Assembly (NCBI RefSeq): GCF_040427915.1
Contig: NZ_JBETXJ010000002.1
Span: forward strand, 1,302,001 to 1,366,000
From: Gardnerella vaginalis
Lineage (GTDB): Bacteria > Actinomycetota > Actinomycetes > Actinomycetales > Bifidobacteriaceae
Direction: 5' to 3'
DNA: 64,000 nucleotides
Position numbers and translations under genes: made by a program
Shown: piece by piece, positions 36,582 to 50,111 of the stretch
Position numbering within the stretch: the stretch's first letter is position 1
Layout: every line of letters begins with the position of its first letter
Notes under the pieces: generated by a model
Told to the model about the DNA's origin: nothing
Database searches by the model: none
What the model saw: only the letters and a program-made list of their open reading frames with translations

Positions 36582-37352
36582 TTAATGAGTCAAAATCTTT
36601 GAAAGGAAGTCTTTTGCTCTGTCTGTCTTTGGATTTTCAAAGAACTCTTCTGGCGTATTTTGCTCAAGAATTCGACCATCTGCCATAAACACGATTTTGT
36701 CTGCTGCTTTACGAGCAAAGCCCATTTCGTGAGTAACGCAAATCATTGTCATGCCTTCTTTTGCAAGCTCAACCATAACATCAAGAACTTCGTTAACCAT
36801 TTCTGGATCAAGTGCAGATGTAGGTTCGTCGAAAAGCATCACCTTTGGATGCATTGCAAGTGCGCGAGCAATTGCAACTCGCTGCTGCTGACCACCAGAA
36901 AGCTGAGAAGGCATTTTGTTAGCTTGATTATCAACGCCAACTCTAGCAAGAAGATCCATTGCCAAACTTTCTGCTTCTTGCTGCTCCATATGACGAACCT
37001 TAATAGGAGCAAGAGTAACATTTTCTAGAATCGTCTTGTTTGCAAAAAGATTAAAAGACTGGAACACCATTCCTACTTCTGCACGCAATGCAGCAAGCTC
37101 TTTTCCTTCTTGAGGAAGAGGCTTACCATCAATGCGAATATCTCCAGAGTCAATAGTTTCAAGACGATTAATCGTCCTGCACATTGTTGACTTGCCAGAG
37201 CCAGACGGTCCAATAATTACAAGCACTTCGCCTTTATTAACTGTCAAGTTAATATCTTTTAAAACGTGAAGCTTACCATAGTGTTTTTCAACGTGGCTAA
37301 GTTCCACCAACGGCTGTGCTAATTTTTTTGTGTTGTTTAATTTAGTATCCAT
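36582..37352 (-). CDS. gluA: Amino acid ABC transporter ATPase, GluA-like
   Basis: 256 residues with a complete ABC ATPase: Walker [10 protein letters not shown] near residue 42, Q-loop VFQSFNLF, signature [15 protein letters not shown], Walker B and D-loop [10 protein letters not shown], and the H-loop THEMGFAR. It is the first gene of gluA-B-C-D and energises the importer. No clear SD precedes the ATG (the bases before it are CTTTCT), an oddity for the lead gene of an operon. The promoter should lie in 37353-37460. Confidence 0.95.
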   Translation of the reverse strand: MDTKLNNTKKLAQPLVELSHVEKHYGKLHVLKDINLTVNKGEVLVIIGPSGSGKSTMCRTINRLETIDSGDIRIDGKPLPQEGKELAALRAEVGMVFQSFNLFANKTILENVTLAPIKVRHMEQQEAESLAMDLLARVGVDNQANKMPSQLSGGQQQRVAIARALAMHPKVMLFDEPTSALDPEMVNEVLDVMVELAKEGMTMICVTHEMGFARKAADKIVFMADGRILEQNTPEEFFENPKTDRAKDFLSKILTH

Positions 37353-37464
37353 AGAAAGGATTCTAATGTTCTTGTGTTACATGCGTTTATCGTAATAGTT
37401 ACTTTTAAACGCTTATAAAGTTACGAAAAACAATAAAAATGATACAAAAATGTTAATTTTAGTT

Positions 37465-37519
37465 TAAAAATGCCGTTAAGTGCGGATTTCCTAATACAAT
37501 CACACAACTTAACGGCATT
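37465..37519 (-). terminator. Terminator of aspS
   Basis: AATGCCGTTAAGT (37469-37481) and ACTTAACGGCATT (37507-37519) form a perfect 13-bp stem. On the minus strand it is followed by TTTTAAACT. The loop is unusually large (25 bases). Confidence 0.75.
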
Positions 37520-37567
37520 ATTAGCAATATTTAAATTGCAAATTATTGCATTCTATTATATTTACGA

Positions 37568-39364
37568 TTACTCGTCTTCTTCTGGATCGTAATCAACGCC
37601 AGTTTCAGCACGCTGTTCGTCAGAAATTGGAGCAGGAGCGCCAGTTAGAGGGTCGCGTCCGCCACCAGCCTTAGGGAAGGCGATTACGTCGCGAATCGAG
37701 CTTGCGCCTGCAAGAATTGCAGCAGTACGATCCCAGCCCAAAGCAATACCAGCGTGAGGTGGAGCACCATACTTAAATGCTTCGAGCAAGAAGCCGAACT
37801 TTTCGTCAGCTTCAGCCTTATCGATTCCAAGAACGTTAAGAACGCGATCCTGAATATCGTCGCGGTGAATACGAACGGAGCCACCGCCCATTTCGTTACC
37901 GTTGCACACGATATCATAAGAATCGCTCATAGCATGCTCTGGATCTTTATCGAACTTATCAATCCAATCAGCAGATGGCATTGTAAACGGATGGTGCATA
38001 GAAGTCCACTTGGAGTGGCCGACTGCAACATCGTCATCGTCTGGATCATCCGTGCGCTTGAACAGCGGGAAGTCAACAACCCAAGTGAAAGCAAACTCAT
38101 CTGGGTGAAGCAATCCTGCGCGGCTAGCAAGTTCTACACGAACAGCACCGAGCAAAAGCTGCGAAGACTCGCGGCTTCCTGCAGCGAAGAACACTGCATC
38201 GCCATCTTGCGCTCCAACAGCTTCCTTAAGACCTGCACGCTCTTCTTCACTAAGATTCTTAGCAACAGGGCCCTTCAACTCGCCATCTTCACCAAATACA
38301 ACGTAAGCCAACCCTTTAGCTCCACGCTGCTTAGCCCAATCCTGCCAAGCGTCAAACTGACGACGAGGAGTTTCAGCACCGCCCTTAAATAGCACAGCAC
38401 CAACGTAAGGAGCTTGGAATACGCGGAATGGAGTGTTTTTAAAGAAATCAGTCAACTCAATAAGTGGGTTTCCAAAACGCAAATCTGGCTTGTCGGAACC
38501 ATACTTATCCATAGCTTCCTGCCAAGTAATACGAGGCAAAGGAAGAGTGATTTCGTGACCTGCTTCCTTCCAAATAGCAGCAATAACGCGCTCTGCCATA
38601 GCCATAACATCTTCTTGGCTTGCAAAGCTCATTTCCATATCGAGCTGAGTAAACTCAGGCTGACGGTCCGCACGGAAGTCTTCATCGCGATAGCAGCGGG
38701 CAAGCTGATAGTAGCGTTCAACGCCAGAAACCATAAGCAACTGCTTTAAAAGCTGAGGAGACTGTGGAAGCGCGTACCAAGATCCTGGAACCAAACGTGC
38801 TGGAACAACAAAGTCGCGCGCGCCTTCTGGAGTGGACTTAATAAATGTTGGTGTTTCAACTTCCGTAAAGTCCATATCTTCCAAAGCGTGACGAGCAGCT
38901 TTAGCCATATCAGAGCGAAGCTTCAAATTGCGCTGCATTGATGGGCGGCGCAAATCAAGATAACGATACTTCAAACGAACATCTTCGCTTGGAAGCTTGT
39001 TTTCGGACTCGTTTTCCAAAGCTGTAGAAACCTGGAATGGCAACGCGTCGGACTTAGCGAGAATTGTTACTTTATTTGCAACAATTTCGATTTTTCCTGT
39101 TGCTAAATGATCATTTTCATTTCCATCTGGACGCAGGCGAACCTCACCAGTAACCTGAACAACAAATTCACTACGCAATGGTCGCGCAGTTTCCTCATCG
39201 TAAATAACAACCTGCACTAAGCCTGTGTTGTCACGAACATCTACGAAAGCGACGCCACCGTGATCACGGCGACGATCAACCCAACCAGCAATGGTTACGT
39301 TCTGTCCGACCAAGGTCTCAGTCACTTCAACGGCATGGTGTGTGCGATACGCCGTCTGGCTCAT
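37568..39364 (-). CDS. aspS: Aspartate-tRNA ligase
   Basis: 598 residues of the bacterial-type class II enzyme: an N-terminal anticodon-binding OB fold ([25 protein letters not shown]), motif 2 ([25 protein letters not shown] near residue 215), the bacterial insertion domain, and motif 3 ([15 protein letters not shown] near 540). It charges tRNA-Asp; many actinobacterial forms also charge tRNA-Asn when AsnRS is absent, which cannot be judged here. GC content and codon use are higher than in neighbouring genes, as for a highly expressed gene. SD AAGGAAG. Confidence 0.97.
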   Translation of the reverse strand: MSQTAYRTHHAVEVTETLVGQNVTIAGWVDRRRDHGGVAFVDVRDNTGLVQVVIYDEETARPLRSEFVVQVTGEVRLRPDGNENDHLATGKIEIVANKVTILAKSDALPFQVSTALENESENKLPSEDVRLKYRYLDLRRPSMQRNLKLRSDMAKAARHALEDMDFTEVETPTFIKSTPEGARDFVVPARLVPGSWYALPQSPQLLKQLLMVSGVERYYQLARCYRDEDFRADRQPEFTQLDMEMSFASQEDVMAMAERVIAAIWKEAGHEITLPLPRITWQEAMDKYGSDKPDLRFGNPLIELTDFFKNTPFRVFQAPYVGAVLFKGGAETPRRQFDAWQDWAKQRGAKGLAYVVFGEDGELKGPVAKNLSEEERAGLKEAVGAQDGDAVFFAAGSRESSQLLLGAVRVELASRAGLLHPDEFAFTWVVDFPLFKRTDDPDDDDVAVGHSKWTSMHHPFTMPSADWIDKFDKDPEHAMSDSYDIVCNGNEMGGGSVRIHRDDIQDRVLNVLGIDKAEADEKFGFLLEAFKYGAPPHAGIALGWDRTAAILAGASSIRDVIAFPKAGGGRDPLTGAPAPISDEQRAETGVDYDPEEDE

Positions 39365-39478
39365 AAGTCCACTTCCTTGTTTAAATAATTTTGTTAATTT
39401 TTGTTTTGACTTTAATAGTTTACCGCATGAATCGCGCGTTCAAATATTGCAAAATATATTCTTAAAATATAAAGCAAA

Positions 39479-40879
39479 TTATTGAGCGCAAGAAACAGTC
39501 TGCCGGGCATAAACAGTATCTGGTTGCCAAGACGTGACGTCTGCAGAAACTTGTTCCCCAGTAATAATATTCTTCACTTCATCATGGATAGATTCAGAAT
39601 CTGCACTATCAGCTGGGAACCACACATAAGGAATACCTAACTTATCTGCATATTTTATCTGCTTACCAAGTTTTGCTGCACTTGGAGAAACATCAGCAGC
39701 AATTCCTCTAGAACGAAGCTTTCGAGCAATCTCGTTACAAGCAGACCTATCTTCCTCATTCCAAACCGCCACCAATACTGCAGCAGGAGAAACACGGGAA
39801 ACAGTGGCACCAGCTGTGTGAAGCATATAAGAAAGTAAACGCGAAAGTCCTATAGAAAGACCTACGCCTGGATACTTTTTATTACCTTGAGAAACAAGAT
39901 TGTCGTAGCGTCCGCCAGAGCAGATTGATCCAAGGGATTCAGCACCATTTAAGAATGTTTCATACACGGAACCTGTGTAATAATCCAATCCTCGCGCAAT
40001 CTTCAAATCTGCCACAACAGCACCTGGACGAATTTTTGCTGCGTCATCCACAATCATTGCAAGAGTTTCAACACCCTGTGAAGCTAAAGTGTACGACTCG
40101 TTATCTTCACTGCGAGAAATATCATGCTTATCGCATAATTCGTCGAAACGAGACTTCAACTCATCTCCTGTTTCGGCAGTAAGTTCAGCCAATTCTAAAC
40201 ATGCAGCAGCTTGAGATTCAGTAGCTCCGCACTCTTTTACCAAAAGCTTAGCAACTTCTTCAGCGCCAATTTTGTCGAGTTTGTCGATTTCTCGAAGAAC
40301 TCCCTCAATATCGCTTAAACCAATACCGCGATAAAAACCTTCAGAAAGCTTACGATTATTGGCATGAACAGTGGCTTTAGGTAATCCGAATTCGCGCAAA
40401 CGCTCAAGTGCTTCTACCATAACAAGAGGAAGCTCCACTTCGTAGTGAGACGGCAAATCACCATTTCCCACAACATCAATATCTGCTTGAACAAATTCAC
40501 GGAAGCGTCCTTCTTGCGGACGTTCGCCGCGCCAAACTTTTTGCATCTGCCAGCGCTTAAAAGGAAAAGCTAAATCGCCAGTGTGTTCAACAACATAACG
40601 ACTAAGAGGAACTGTTAAATCAAAATGCAAACCTATTCTATTTTCAACAGGAGTGTCGCTTTCATGCCCCACCTCTTGCAATCTAGACAAAAGATAGATT
40701 TCTTTGCTAGTTTCGCCTTTTTTTAACAGACTTGAACCCTGCTCAACAGCACGAGTTTCAATGCCTATAAAACCATTTAATTCAAATACTTCCCGCAATG
40801 TGTCCATAACACGCTGTTCAACAGCGCGCTCACTAGGAAGCCACTCTGGAAAACCAGATATTGATGAGCCTTGTACCAT
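39479..40879 (-). CDS. hisS: Histidine-tRNA ligase
   Basis: 466 residues from the ATG at 40879; a GTG two codons earlier (40885) is the alternative. Class II motifs: FDLTVPLSRYV near residue 90, the RPQEGRFREFVQADIDVVG segment near 125, and the His-specific ARGLDYYTGSVYE and SGGRYDNL. The anticodon-binding domain is C-terminal. No SD is present, and a -10-like TATTAT on the minus strand (40892-40887) ends 7 bases before the ATG, which would give a leaderless mRNA. aspS lies downstream in the same direction after a 114-base gap. Confidence 0.95.
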   Translation of the reverse strand: MVQGSSISGFPEWLPSERAVEQRVMDTLREVFELNGFIGIETRAVEQGSSLLKKGETSKEIYLLSRLQEVGHESDTPVENRIGLHFDLTVPLSRYVVEHTGDLAFPFKRWQMQKVWRGERPQEGRFREFVQADIDVVGNGDLPSHYEVELPLVMVEALERLREFGLPKATVHANNRKLSEGFYRGIGLSDIEGVLREIDKLDKIGAEEVAKLLVKECGATESQAAACLELAELTAETGDELKSRFDELCDKHDISRSEDNESYTLASQGVETLAMIVDDAAKIRPGAVVADLKIARGLDYYTGSVYETFLNGAESLGSICSGGRYDNLVSQGNKKYPGVGLSIGLSRLLSYMLHTAGATVSRVSPAAVLVAVWNEEDRSACNEIARKLRSRGIAADVSPSAAKLGKQIKYADKLGIPYVWFPADSADSESIHDEVKNIITGEQVSADVTSWQPDTVYARQTVSCAQ

Positions 40880-40975
40880 GTCCACTATAATAGGTTATGT
40901 TGCGGAAAAATCATGGCTTACCGTCATACTTATTCGTAACACTGTTACCGTGCATTTGCTGTAAGGAGTCGACCC

Positions 40976-42343
40976 GTGACCGAACAGACTAAACCTGAAG
41001 AAACTACTAAACAAACTACCCCAAAGCCGCATGCGCCGTCGCCTGCAAACTTTGCTAACAAGGCTCGCGTTGTTGCTGCAGTTCCAACTATCTCGTATAG
41101 CGACGAAGATGTTAAAACCGCTAAAACCTTTGGGCGAGTTGATGAAAATGGAAACGTTTATGTTCGTGAAGGAGCTGACGAACGCGAAGTAGGTCAGTAT
41201 TCTACTGGTACTCCAGAAGATGCTTTGACTTTCTACGTACATCGTTATCTTGACTTAAAAATCAAGCTTGATCTTTTCGAAAAAAGACTTGAGTCGTCTA
41301 ATGTGAGACCTAAGGAAATTGATGAGACTTTAGCTACTTTAGAGGCAGATCTTAAAGAGCCATCGGTAGTTGGAGACATCGCTGCTTTGAACGCTCGACA
41401 CGCCGAATTGCAGGCTAAGGCTGCATCTAAAAAAGAAGAACTTGCAAAAGCTCGCAAAGATGAATTAGATAAAGCTCTTAAAGAACGTACTGCTATTGTT
41501 GAACAAGCAGAAACATTAGTTGCTCAAATAGGTGATTCTACAAATTGGCGTTCGCTTTCAGATAAGCTTCGTTCCCTGTTTGACAAGTGGCAGCAACATC
41601 AGCGCACTACTATCCATCTTAATAAGGCGGATGCTGACGCTTTGTGGCAGCGATTTTCTAAAGCTCGTTCTGCTTTCACTCAAGCACGCAACGCTTGGGT
41701 TAAGGAACGTGATACTGAAAGAAATACTGCTAAAGAAATTAAGGAAGCCATTATTGCTGAAGCTGAAAGCTTGAAGGAATCAACTAAATGGCGTGAAACT
41801 TCTATGAAGTTTAATGCTTTGATGGATCGCTGGAAGAAGGCTGGAAATGCTGGTCGTCAGCACGACGATGAGTTATGGGCTAAATTCCGCGAAGCTGCAG
41901 ACACATTCTATCATGCTCGTCAAGAAGATAGAGAAAAGATGAATGCTGGTGAAAAAGAAAATCTTTCCAAGAAGGAAGCTTTGCTTGTTAAGGCAGAAGC
42001 TCTTCTTCCTGTTAAAGATGAAGAAGCAGCAAAAGCAGCTCGCAAAGCATTGTCTGAGATTCAAGAAGAATGGGACAAGATTGGTTTTGTTCCACGCGAA
42101 GATATGCGCAGAATTGAGTCCCGCTTAAATGATGTGGATAAGAAGATTAAGGCTGTTGAAGATGCTGCTTGGAAAGATGCTGACCCAGAGGCAGATGCTC
42201 GTAAGTCTAGTTTTGCTACACAATTGAAGGCTCAGCTCGAGGAGCTTGATTCTAAGATTGCAAGTGAAAAAGATGCAAAGCGTAAGGCTAAGCTTCAGGC
42301 TGAAAAAGCTACAAAAGAACAATGGTTGAATGCTATTAAGTAA
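40976..42343 (+). CDS. DUF349-repeat protein
   Basis: 455 residues from a GTG start with SD AAGGAG. A proline-rich, low-complexity N-terminus of about 40 residues is followed by a helical protein with at least three DUF349 units, each carrying a Trp and the pattern DxWxxFxxAxxxFxxAR: SDKLRSLFDKWQQHQRT with RFSKARSAFTQAR, MKFNALMDRWKKAGNAG with KFREAADTFYHAR, and EEWDKIGFVPREDMRRIESR. The C-terminus is coiled coil. The function is not established. It is divergent from hisS, with less than 100 bases shared. Confidence 0.9.
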   Translation: MTEQTKPEETTKQTTPKPHAPSPANFANKARVVAAVPTISYSDEDVKTAKTFGRVDENGNVYVREGADEREVGQYSTGTPEDALTFYVHRYLDLKIKLDLFEKRLESSNVRPKEIDETLATLEADLKEPSVVGDIAALNARHAELQAKAASKKEELAKARKDELDKALKERTAIVEQAETLVAQIGDSTNWRSLSDKLRSLFDKWQQHQRTTIHLNKADADALWQRFSKARSAFTQARNAWVKERDTERNTAKEIKEAIIAEAESLKESTKWRETSMKFNALMDRWKKAGNAGRQHDDELWAKFREAADTFYHARQEDREKMNAGEKENLSKKEALLVKAEALLPVKDEEAAKAARKALSEIQEEWDKIGFVPREDMRRIESRLNDVDKKIKAVEDAAWKDADPEADARKSSFATQLKAQLEELDSKIASEKDAKRKAKLQAEKATKEQWLNAIK

Positions 42344-42361
42344 TTAATCGTTAATCATTTA

Positions 42362-42406
42362 AATATGGGGTTACTTAGAAATTAAGTGACCCCATATTTA
42401 ATAGTT
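42362..42406. terminator. Bidirectional terminator between DUF349 gene and mrp
   Basis: AATATGGGGTTACTTA (42362-42377) pairs with TAAGTGACCCCATATT (42383-42398) over 16 bp with one G-U pair and a 5-base loop. The T-rich tract TAATAGTTTT follows on the plus strand; the minus-strand tract is T-rich too. Confidence 0.85.
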
Positions 42407-43555
42407 TTATTTAACAGTTTCCATTAAAGCCTTTGCAAATTGAATAAAGGTGTTAGCTAATTGTGAATTTGCTAGACTTCCGTCCTCTTTAAGAACTGCA
42501 GGTCTTCCAGACTCTCCAATTTCTCTAATACTCGTATCTAACGGAATTTGTGCTAAAAGAGGAACATTCTTACCAAGAGCTTTACAAAGCTGGTCACTAA
42601 CGCGTTTTCCGCCACCTGAACCAAAAATTTCCAAGCGCGCTCCATTATTTTCAAACCAACTCATATTTTCTACAACTCCACGCACATTAACTGGAATTTG
42701 CAACGCCATAAGCCCTGCTCTAACGGCAACATCTGAAGCACTAGGCTGAGGAGTTGTAACGACCACAAGCTCCACATTAGGCAATGATTGGGCAACAGCC
42801 AAAGCCATATCTCCAGTTCCAGGCGCCAAATCTAAAAGAAGCACATCTGGGTCTGCCCACCAAACGTCGCAAAGAAACTGTTCAAGAGAACGTTGCAAGC
42901 GAGGACCACGCCACAAAATCGCACGATCTGTTCCAGCAAACATTCCAATAGAAATCAGTTTAACCCCCCAAGCTTCTACTGGCATAAGCATGCCATTCAA
43001 ATTAGTAGGCTGACTTGTAACACCAAACATGCGCGGTAGAGAAAATCCATAAACGTCTGCATCTATTGCTGCTGTTTTGTATCCAAGAGCCGCGAAAGTG
43101 GCTGCTAAATTGGCAGTTATGGAGGATTTTCCAACTCCCCCTTTTCCAGATGCTATAGCAAAAATTCTTGTTTTAACGCCATTTTTATTAAAAGGATTTT
43201 CTTTACGTTCCTCTTTCAAATCCGAAACAAGCTTTGCAAGCTTATCCTTACTCATAGCGCTTATATTTACGTGAGGAACGAGATTTGCATTAGGATATTT
43301 TTTTACAGCTGATTGAATTCTCTGTGTAATTACTTGTGCTAGAGGACAATCTGGAACAGTAAGTTCTATGCTTATAGTCACATCATAAGTTGGATAAGAG
43401 TTATCAAAATCGCATACACCAGTGACATTTTGTTTTTCACTTACGTGTATGCCAGTTACCATATTTAGTTCAGTAACTGAACGACCTAATTCTGGATCAA
43501 TAACACTTCCTAATAGATCGTAAATGCGAGTTTCGAGTTCAATAGTGCTGCTCAT
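42407..43555 (-). CDS. mrp: Mrp/ApbC-family iron-sulfur carrier ATPase
   Basis: 382 residues. The N-terminal DUF59/MIP18 domain (about 5-100) has LGSVIDPELGRSVTELNMV. The C-terminal P-loop ATPase has the deviant Walker A ASGKGGVGKSS near residue 135 and the ADVYGFSLPRMFG segment. Family members bind and transfer Fe-S clusters. The CxxC used for cluster binding in many Mrp proteins is not evident (VENMSWFENNG where NMS-x-F-x-C-x-x-C is common), so cluster carriage is uncertain here. ligA lies directly upstream, 9 bases away. Confidence 0.9.
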   Translation of the reverse strand: MSSTIELETRIYDLLGSVIDPELGRSVTELNMVTGIHVSEKQNVTGVCDFDNSYPTYDVTISIELTVPDCPLAQVITQRIQSAVKKYPNANLVPHVNISAMSKDKLAKLVSDLKEERKENPFNKNGVKTRIFAIASGKGGVGKSSITANLAATFAALGYKTAAIDADVYGFSLPRMFGVTSQPTNLNGMLMPVEAWGVKLISIGMFAGTDRAILWRGPRLQRSLEQFLCDVWWADPDVLLLDLAPGTGDMALAVAQSLPNVELVVVTTPQPSASDVAVRAGLMALQIPVNVRGVVENMSWFENNGARLEIFGSGGGKRVSDQLCKALGKNVPLLAQIPLDTSIREIGESGRPAVLKEDGSLANSQLANTFIQFAKALMETVK

Positions 43556-43564
43556 TTTTAACTT

Positions 43565-46477
<2,913 letters not shown>

Positions 46478-46542
46478 TTAACTATCCTATCTACCAGACA
46501 GGCGTCAATAACTGATTATAATTACTGATTAATAAGAGTTGT

Positions 46543-49500
46543 TTATGAGTTAAGCGAGCGCAAAAACTGCATTTGAACAACGTTATCTGATGAATTGTTG
46601 CTGAACAGCATTCTTGCTCTTGCAACAGAAAGCGTTCGTGCAATAACAAACATTCCCTCGTTTACTGTTATTTTTGCAGCTTCATCGATAATCTCATAAG
46701 CTTCAACATCTGGCCATTTTGGAACATTGTTTATTTTTAAAACTTCTTCTACTTGAGACATATCATTAGGAGCTGGAATGCACTGTGACTGCATGCGGCT
46801 CAGTAATTCATCAAGCTCTATTTCAATAGACTCAATTTTTCCAGAAGATAAATTGTCTGCCATTTTATATGCTGCTACAGCAAGAGGAAAATTATCTTGC
46901 ATCCATTCTGCGTAAGCAAGTCTGTAGTATATAAAAGCGGCGTCTTCTCTATCAAAGCATACTGGTAATGCGTTTAGACACACTGCTTCTACAGAAGTCC
47001 AATCTTCTTTCTCCGTAAGCTGTGAAGCTAACTTGAGATGAGAAATAACATATGTTGGAGCGTATGAAACCATTGTGTTTAAGTGTTTTAGTGCATCCTC
47101 ATGCCTGTTGAGTTGAGTTAGTAAATCTGCTAACTCCATATGTGCGTAAAAAAGACCATCTGGTATAAGTATCATACGTTCATTTTGGGTCGCAAATATT
47201 CGATTGTAGACAACTCGCTCTGCATAGGAATTAAAGTATCTTGGTACAACATCGTTGAAAGAAAACATGGAATCGAAATGTTTTACTGCATTTTCGTATT
47301 CTTCGATGGCATTTTCCAAGTCTCCACTCATAAATTGTTCATGAGCATGAAGTCTCATATTATAAATATCTTTTGAAACTTTAAAAGATATTTCTGGTAT
47401 TTCTTTTTCGTCTATTAAAGCGCTTGTTATAAGATTGGCTTTCTCATTTAATTCTGGATCGTCAATACTTTCCACAATATCCATTGCCATACGAGCTTTT
47501 TCTGCATTAGATATCATTACTTCTGACGATATGTGATGAAAATCTGCAACAGCCTGTTGTAATAAATCTTCTCTTTGAATTGAAAGACCTTTAGAGTTGG
47601 TAGTACCTAATGCTTTTTGAGATTTAATGTCAAAAATTACATCTGAAAACTCAGGTTCTTCCTGTGCTCCATGAGGAGAAAAACAACTATCTCTCAGATC
47701 AAAGCTTGGTTCAATCGGGTTTAATGCGCCTTCTCCATCTATTTTCATATTTGCGTTAAATTTTTTGTATGCGTCAAGAGGATTATTCAACCCATTTGCA
47801 CGAATATGTTTTATAAAAGATCCGCGATTGAATGTGACTGTCAATAAAGACTTTACAGTTGGATATTTGCTAAAAGCATCCATAGGATCAGGTTCAATAG
47901 AGTCCGATTCAATATCGTTCGTATTGCTATTACTAATCTCAGTATCACTGTAGCTATCACTAGAGTTTATCGATTTGCCAGCAGTGGCTTTATTGCTACT
48001 ATCAGACACAGTCACTTCATCTTCGTGAAGAATAGGATGATTAGTAAAGTTTTGTAAATCTTGAACATTCGCTAGTCCGTTATTAACATCTCCATGAATA
48101 TCTCCATCTTTAGGATCGCCTTTAGAACGAGCTGCTTCACGATTCATATTATTCAAAGCATTAATTGTTTGATTTAGGATTTTACTCATAGCATCATCTT
48201 GAGCAGCAACCATTTCTTCTAAGCCTATTGAATCTAATCTTATAGATACATTCTGTACTTCTTCACTTGCTCCAAATGCAAGGGTTGCCATTATTATTCC
48301 AAGTTGAAGATTGTAATCAGTTGTCATACGAGACTTATCTGCATTAGTTAAAGTGATCCATTTTTGGTTAGCAGAATCAAATCTTCTAGTTGGCATCATC
48401 GAATTGCCAGTTGCCATAAATGCTAATGCAACATTACCGTCTTCTAGATTAGAGCGAAAATCAGTATCAAATCTAAATGGTAAATAAAGGCTTCTAATTA
48501 ATCCAGATAATCTTTGCCTATAAGACCATTCACAATTAGAAGATCCATCTGACTTGTAAATATACAGGTCGTTAGATTTTTTTGCCGTATTCCACAAGTG
48601 CATTAATGGGCGAATATTGTCGTCTTGTAAAGGATTACCAAAACTATTCATATCCAATTCGCCGTTAGCGCAAAACGCTGGATCTTCTATAAACGATAAA
48701 TCTATTTCAGATATTTGACCAAAGTTTACAGAATTTTCCGTTAAATTACCACCATTAGCACAATTTTCTTCTAAACAACTACTAATGGATTGGAAACGGT
48801 TAATGGCACCTTCTATTCGCAATACTTTCAACGCTGCTTTTGCTTCTAAAGAATCATCCCATACTAGGAAATTAGCGTCTGAAACTTGCGACTTTTGCAG
48901 ATGCAAGCGTTCTGCCCCATGAACAGCTTCAAGAGGACCACTATGTTCTAAAGCGCCAGAATCTAACATAAGGTAAGCAAAATATTTTTCCATTGACGAA
49001 ACACGCAAACCTGCTTTTTCCGCCACTTTTGAATCCATAATGCTTCTTCTAATAGCTCCAAGAGGGGCTTCCTTTGTAAGACGCCTAAAAATATTCCCAG
49101 ATCCAAAACCGCTAAACGCTCTCGTTATATCTGGAATAAAGAACGATGCAAAGAAAGATGTTGAAATAGCATCGCAGTATGAAAGATTGCAACGGAGTCT
49201 GTCAGGAAGCAAAACTCTAGTTTCTTCAAGAGTATATGCTTCTTTTTTGTCATTAACTTTACGAATCCAAGATGATACCCATTGCATGCCTTCATCTTGT
49301 GATAGTTGAACAACTACATCTCCTCTTATCACAACTAAATCAGATTCACGATTATTTTTATTGATTGAATTTACTTTTTTACGCGCATGACTTGCGTGAG
49401 TAATCTTCTTATCATCAACACCGTAGAAACGTAACGAATCTTTAAGAGTCATAGAATTTTGTTCTACAAAAGATAACTCTGGTATTCTTTCTATCGTATC

Positions 49501-49842
49501 CTCAATAGAAATGTCATGTCCTGTATAAACACGACCTTCAAAATCTGCAACAGCAAGCTGACGAAAACGCTTGCAATCATCATTGAATAGTCCAATAGCT
49601 ATACCGTGTTTTTTCCCAGAAAGTTTAATCCAACCTAACTTTACGTTTTTTGGCATCATTGGAAAATCTTTAAAAATATGTTTTTTAGAAAATAGCCTAA
49701 CTGGAATAGATTCTCTATTTTCCCACAATGTTTTAATGGTTTCCTGCACAATCTGCATACTATCATCTGCAATATCTGAGCGATTTTCCTCATTACTTTC
49801 GGCAGAATCTATTTTCTTGCTAGATTGCACTTCGTCTTGCAT
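46543..49842 (-). CDS. Large TPR-containing protein of unknown function
   Basis: 1099 residues, no signal peptide or membrane segment, acidic overall. The N-terminal half (about 1-520) is not recognised. Residues about 560-670 are a low-complexity Asp/Ser/Asn linker. The C-terminal third is helical with TPR-like pairs: HEQFMSGDLENAIEEYENAV (about 845), LADLLTQLNRHEDALKHLNT, LKLASQLTEKEDWTSVEAVC and YRLAYAEWMQDNFPLAVAAYKMAD. TPRs suggest a protein-binding scaffold. The gene is monocistronic, with SD GAGG, and lies between ligA and the peroxide-defence genes. No function is assigned. Confidence 0.8.
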   Translation of the reverse strand: MQDEVQSSKKIDSAESNEENRSDIADDSMQIVQETIKTLWENRESIPVRLFSKKHIFKDFPMMPKNVKLGWIKLSGKKHGIAIGLFNDDCKRFRQLAVADFEGRVYTGHDISIEDTIERIPELSFVEQNSMTLKDSLRFYGVDDKKITHASHARKKVNSINKNNRESDLVVIRGDVVVQLSQDEGMQWVSSWIRKVNDKKEAYTLEETRVLLPDRLRCNLSYCDAISTSFFASFFIPDITRAFSGFGSGNIFRRLTKEAPLGAIRRSIMDSKVAEKAGLRVSSMEKYFAYLMLDSGALEHSGPLEAVHGAERLHLQKSQVSDANFLVWDDSLEAKAALKVLRIEGAINRFQSISSCLEENCANGGNLTENSVNFGQISEIDLSFIEDPAFCANGELDMNSFGNPLQDDNIRPLMHLWNTAKKSNDLYIYKSDGSSNCEWSYRQRLSGLIRSLYLPFRFDTDFRSNLEDGNVALAFMATGNSMMPTRRFDSANQKWITLTNADKSRMTTDYNLQLGIIMATLAFGASEEVQNVSIRLDSIGLEEMVAAQDDAMSKILNQTINALNNMNREAARSKGDPKDGDIHGDVNNGLANVQDLQNFTNHPILHEDEVTVSDSSNKATAGKSINSSDSYSDTEISNSNTNDIESDSIEPDPMDAFSKYPTVKSLLTVTFNRGSFIKHIRANGLNNPLDAYKKFNANMKIDGEGALNPIEPSFDLRDSCFSPHGAQEEPEFSDVIFDIKSQKALGTTNSKGLSIQREDLLQQAVADFHHISSEVMISNAEKARMAMDIVESIDDPELNEKANLITSALIDEKEIPEISFKVSKDIYNMRLHAHEQFMSGDLENAIEEYENAVKHFDSMFSFNDVVPRYFNSYAERVVYNRIFATQNERMILIPDGLFYAHMELADLLTQLNRHEDALKHLNTMVSYAPTYVISHLKLASQLTEKEDWTSVEAVCLNALPVCFDREDAAFIYYRLAYAEWMQDNFPLAVAAYKMADNLSSGKIESIEIELDELLSRMQSQCIPAPNDMSQVEEVLKINNVPKWPDVEAYEIIDEAAKITVNEGMFVIARTLSVARARMLFSNNSSDNVVQMQFLRSLNS

Positions 49843-50111
49843 ATTCCTCGTTCTTTCGTTTTAAAGCCAACTACTATTTTCGTAAAACCCGTAAAACTAA
49901 ATATTTAAGTGATTTCCACACGTGTTGCATTTATTCTTACTCAAACATTTTAAGTATAGCTGATTATTGATTCGAAAAACACAATTAGAAGTAGAATATG
50001 CTTTAACTCTTTGAGAACAAAATCAAATTATATTCATTTCAATCTTGTTTTAATCTAAGATGTGAATGCTTTAATTACTTTTAAAGTTTAAAAATATAAA
50101 TTTTATTAACT

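Noticed and set aside
40976..42343. Coiled DUF349 protein as an SMC- or ClpB-like ATPase
   Set aside because: No Walker A or B motif is present; repeated W-containing DUF349 units explain the helical pattern.
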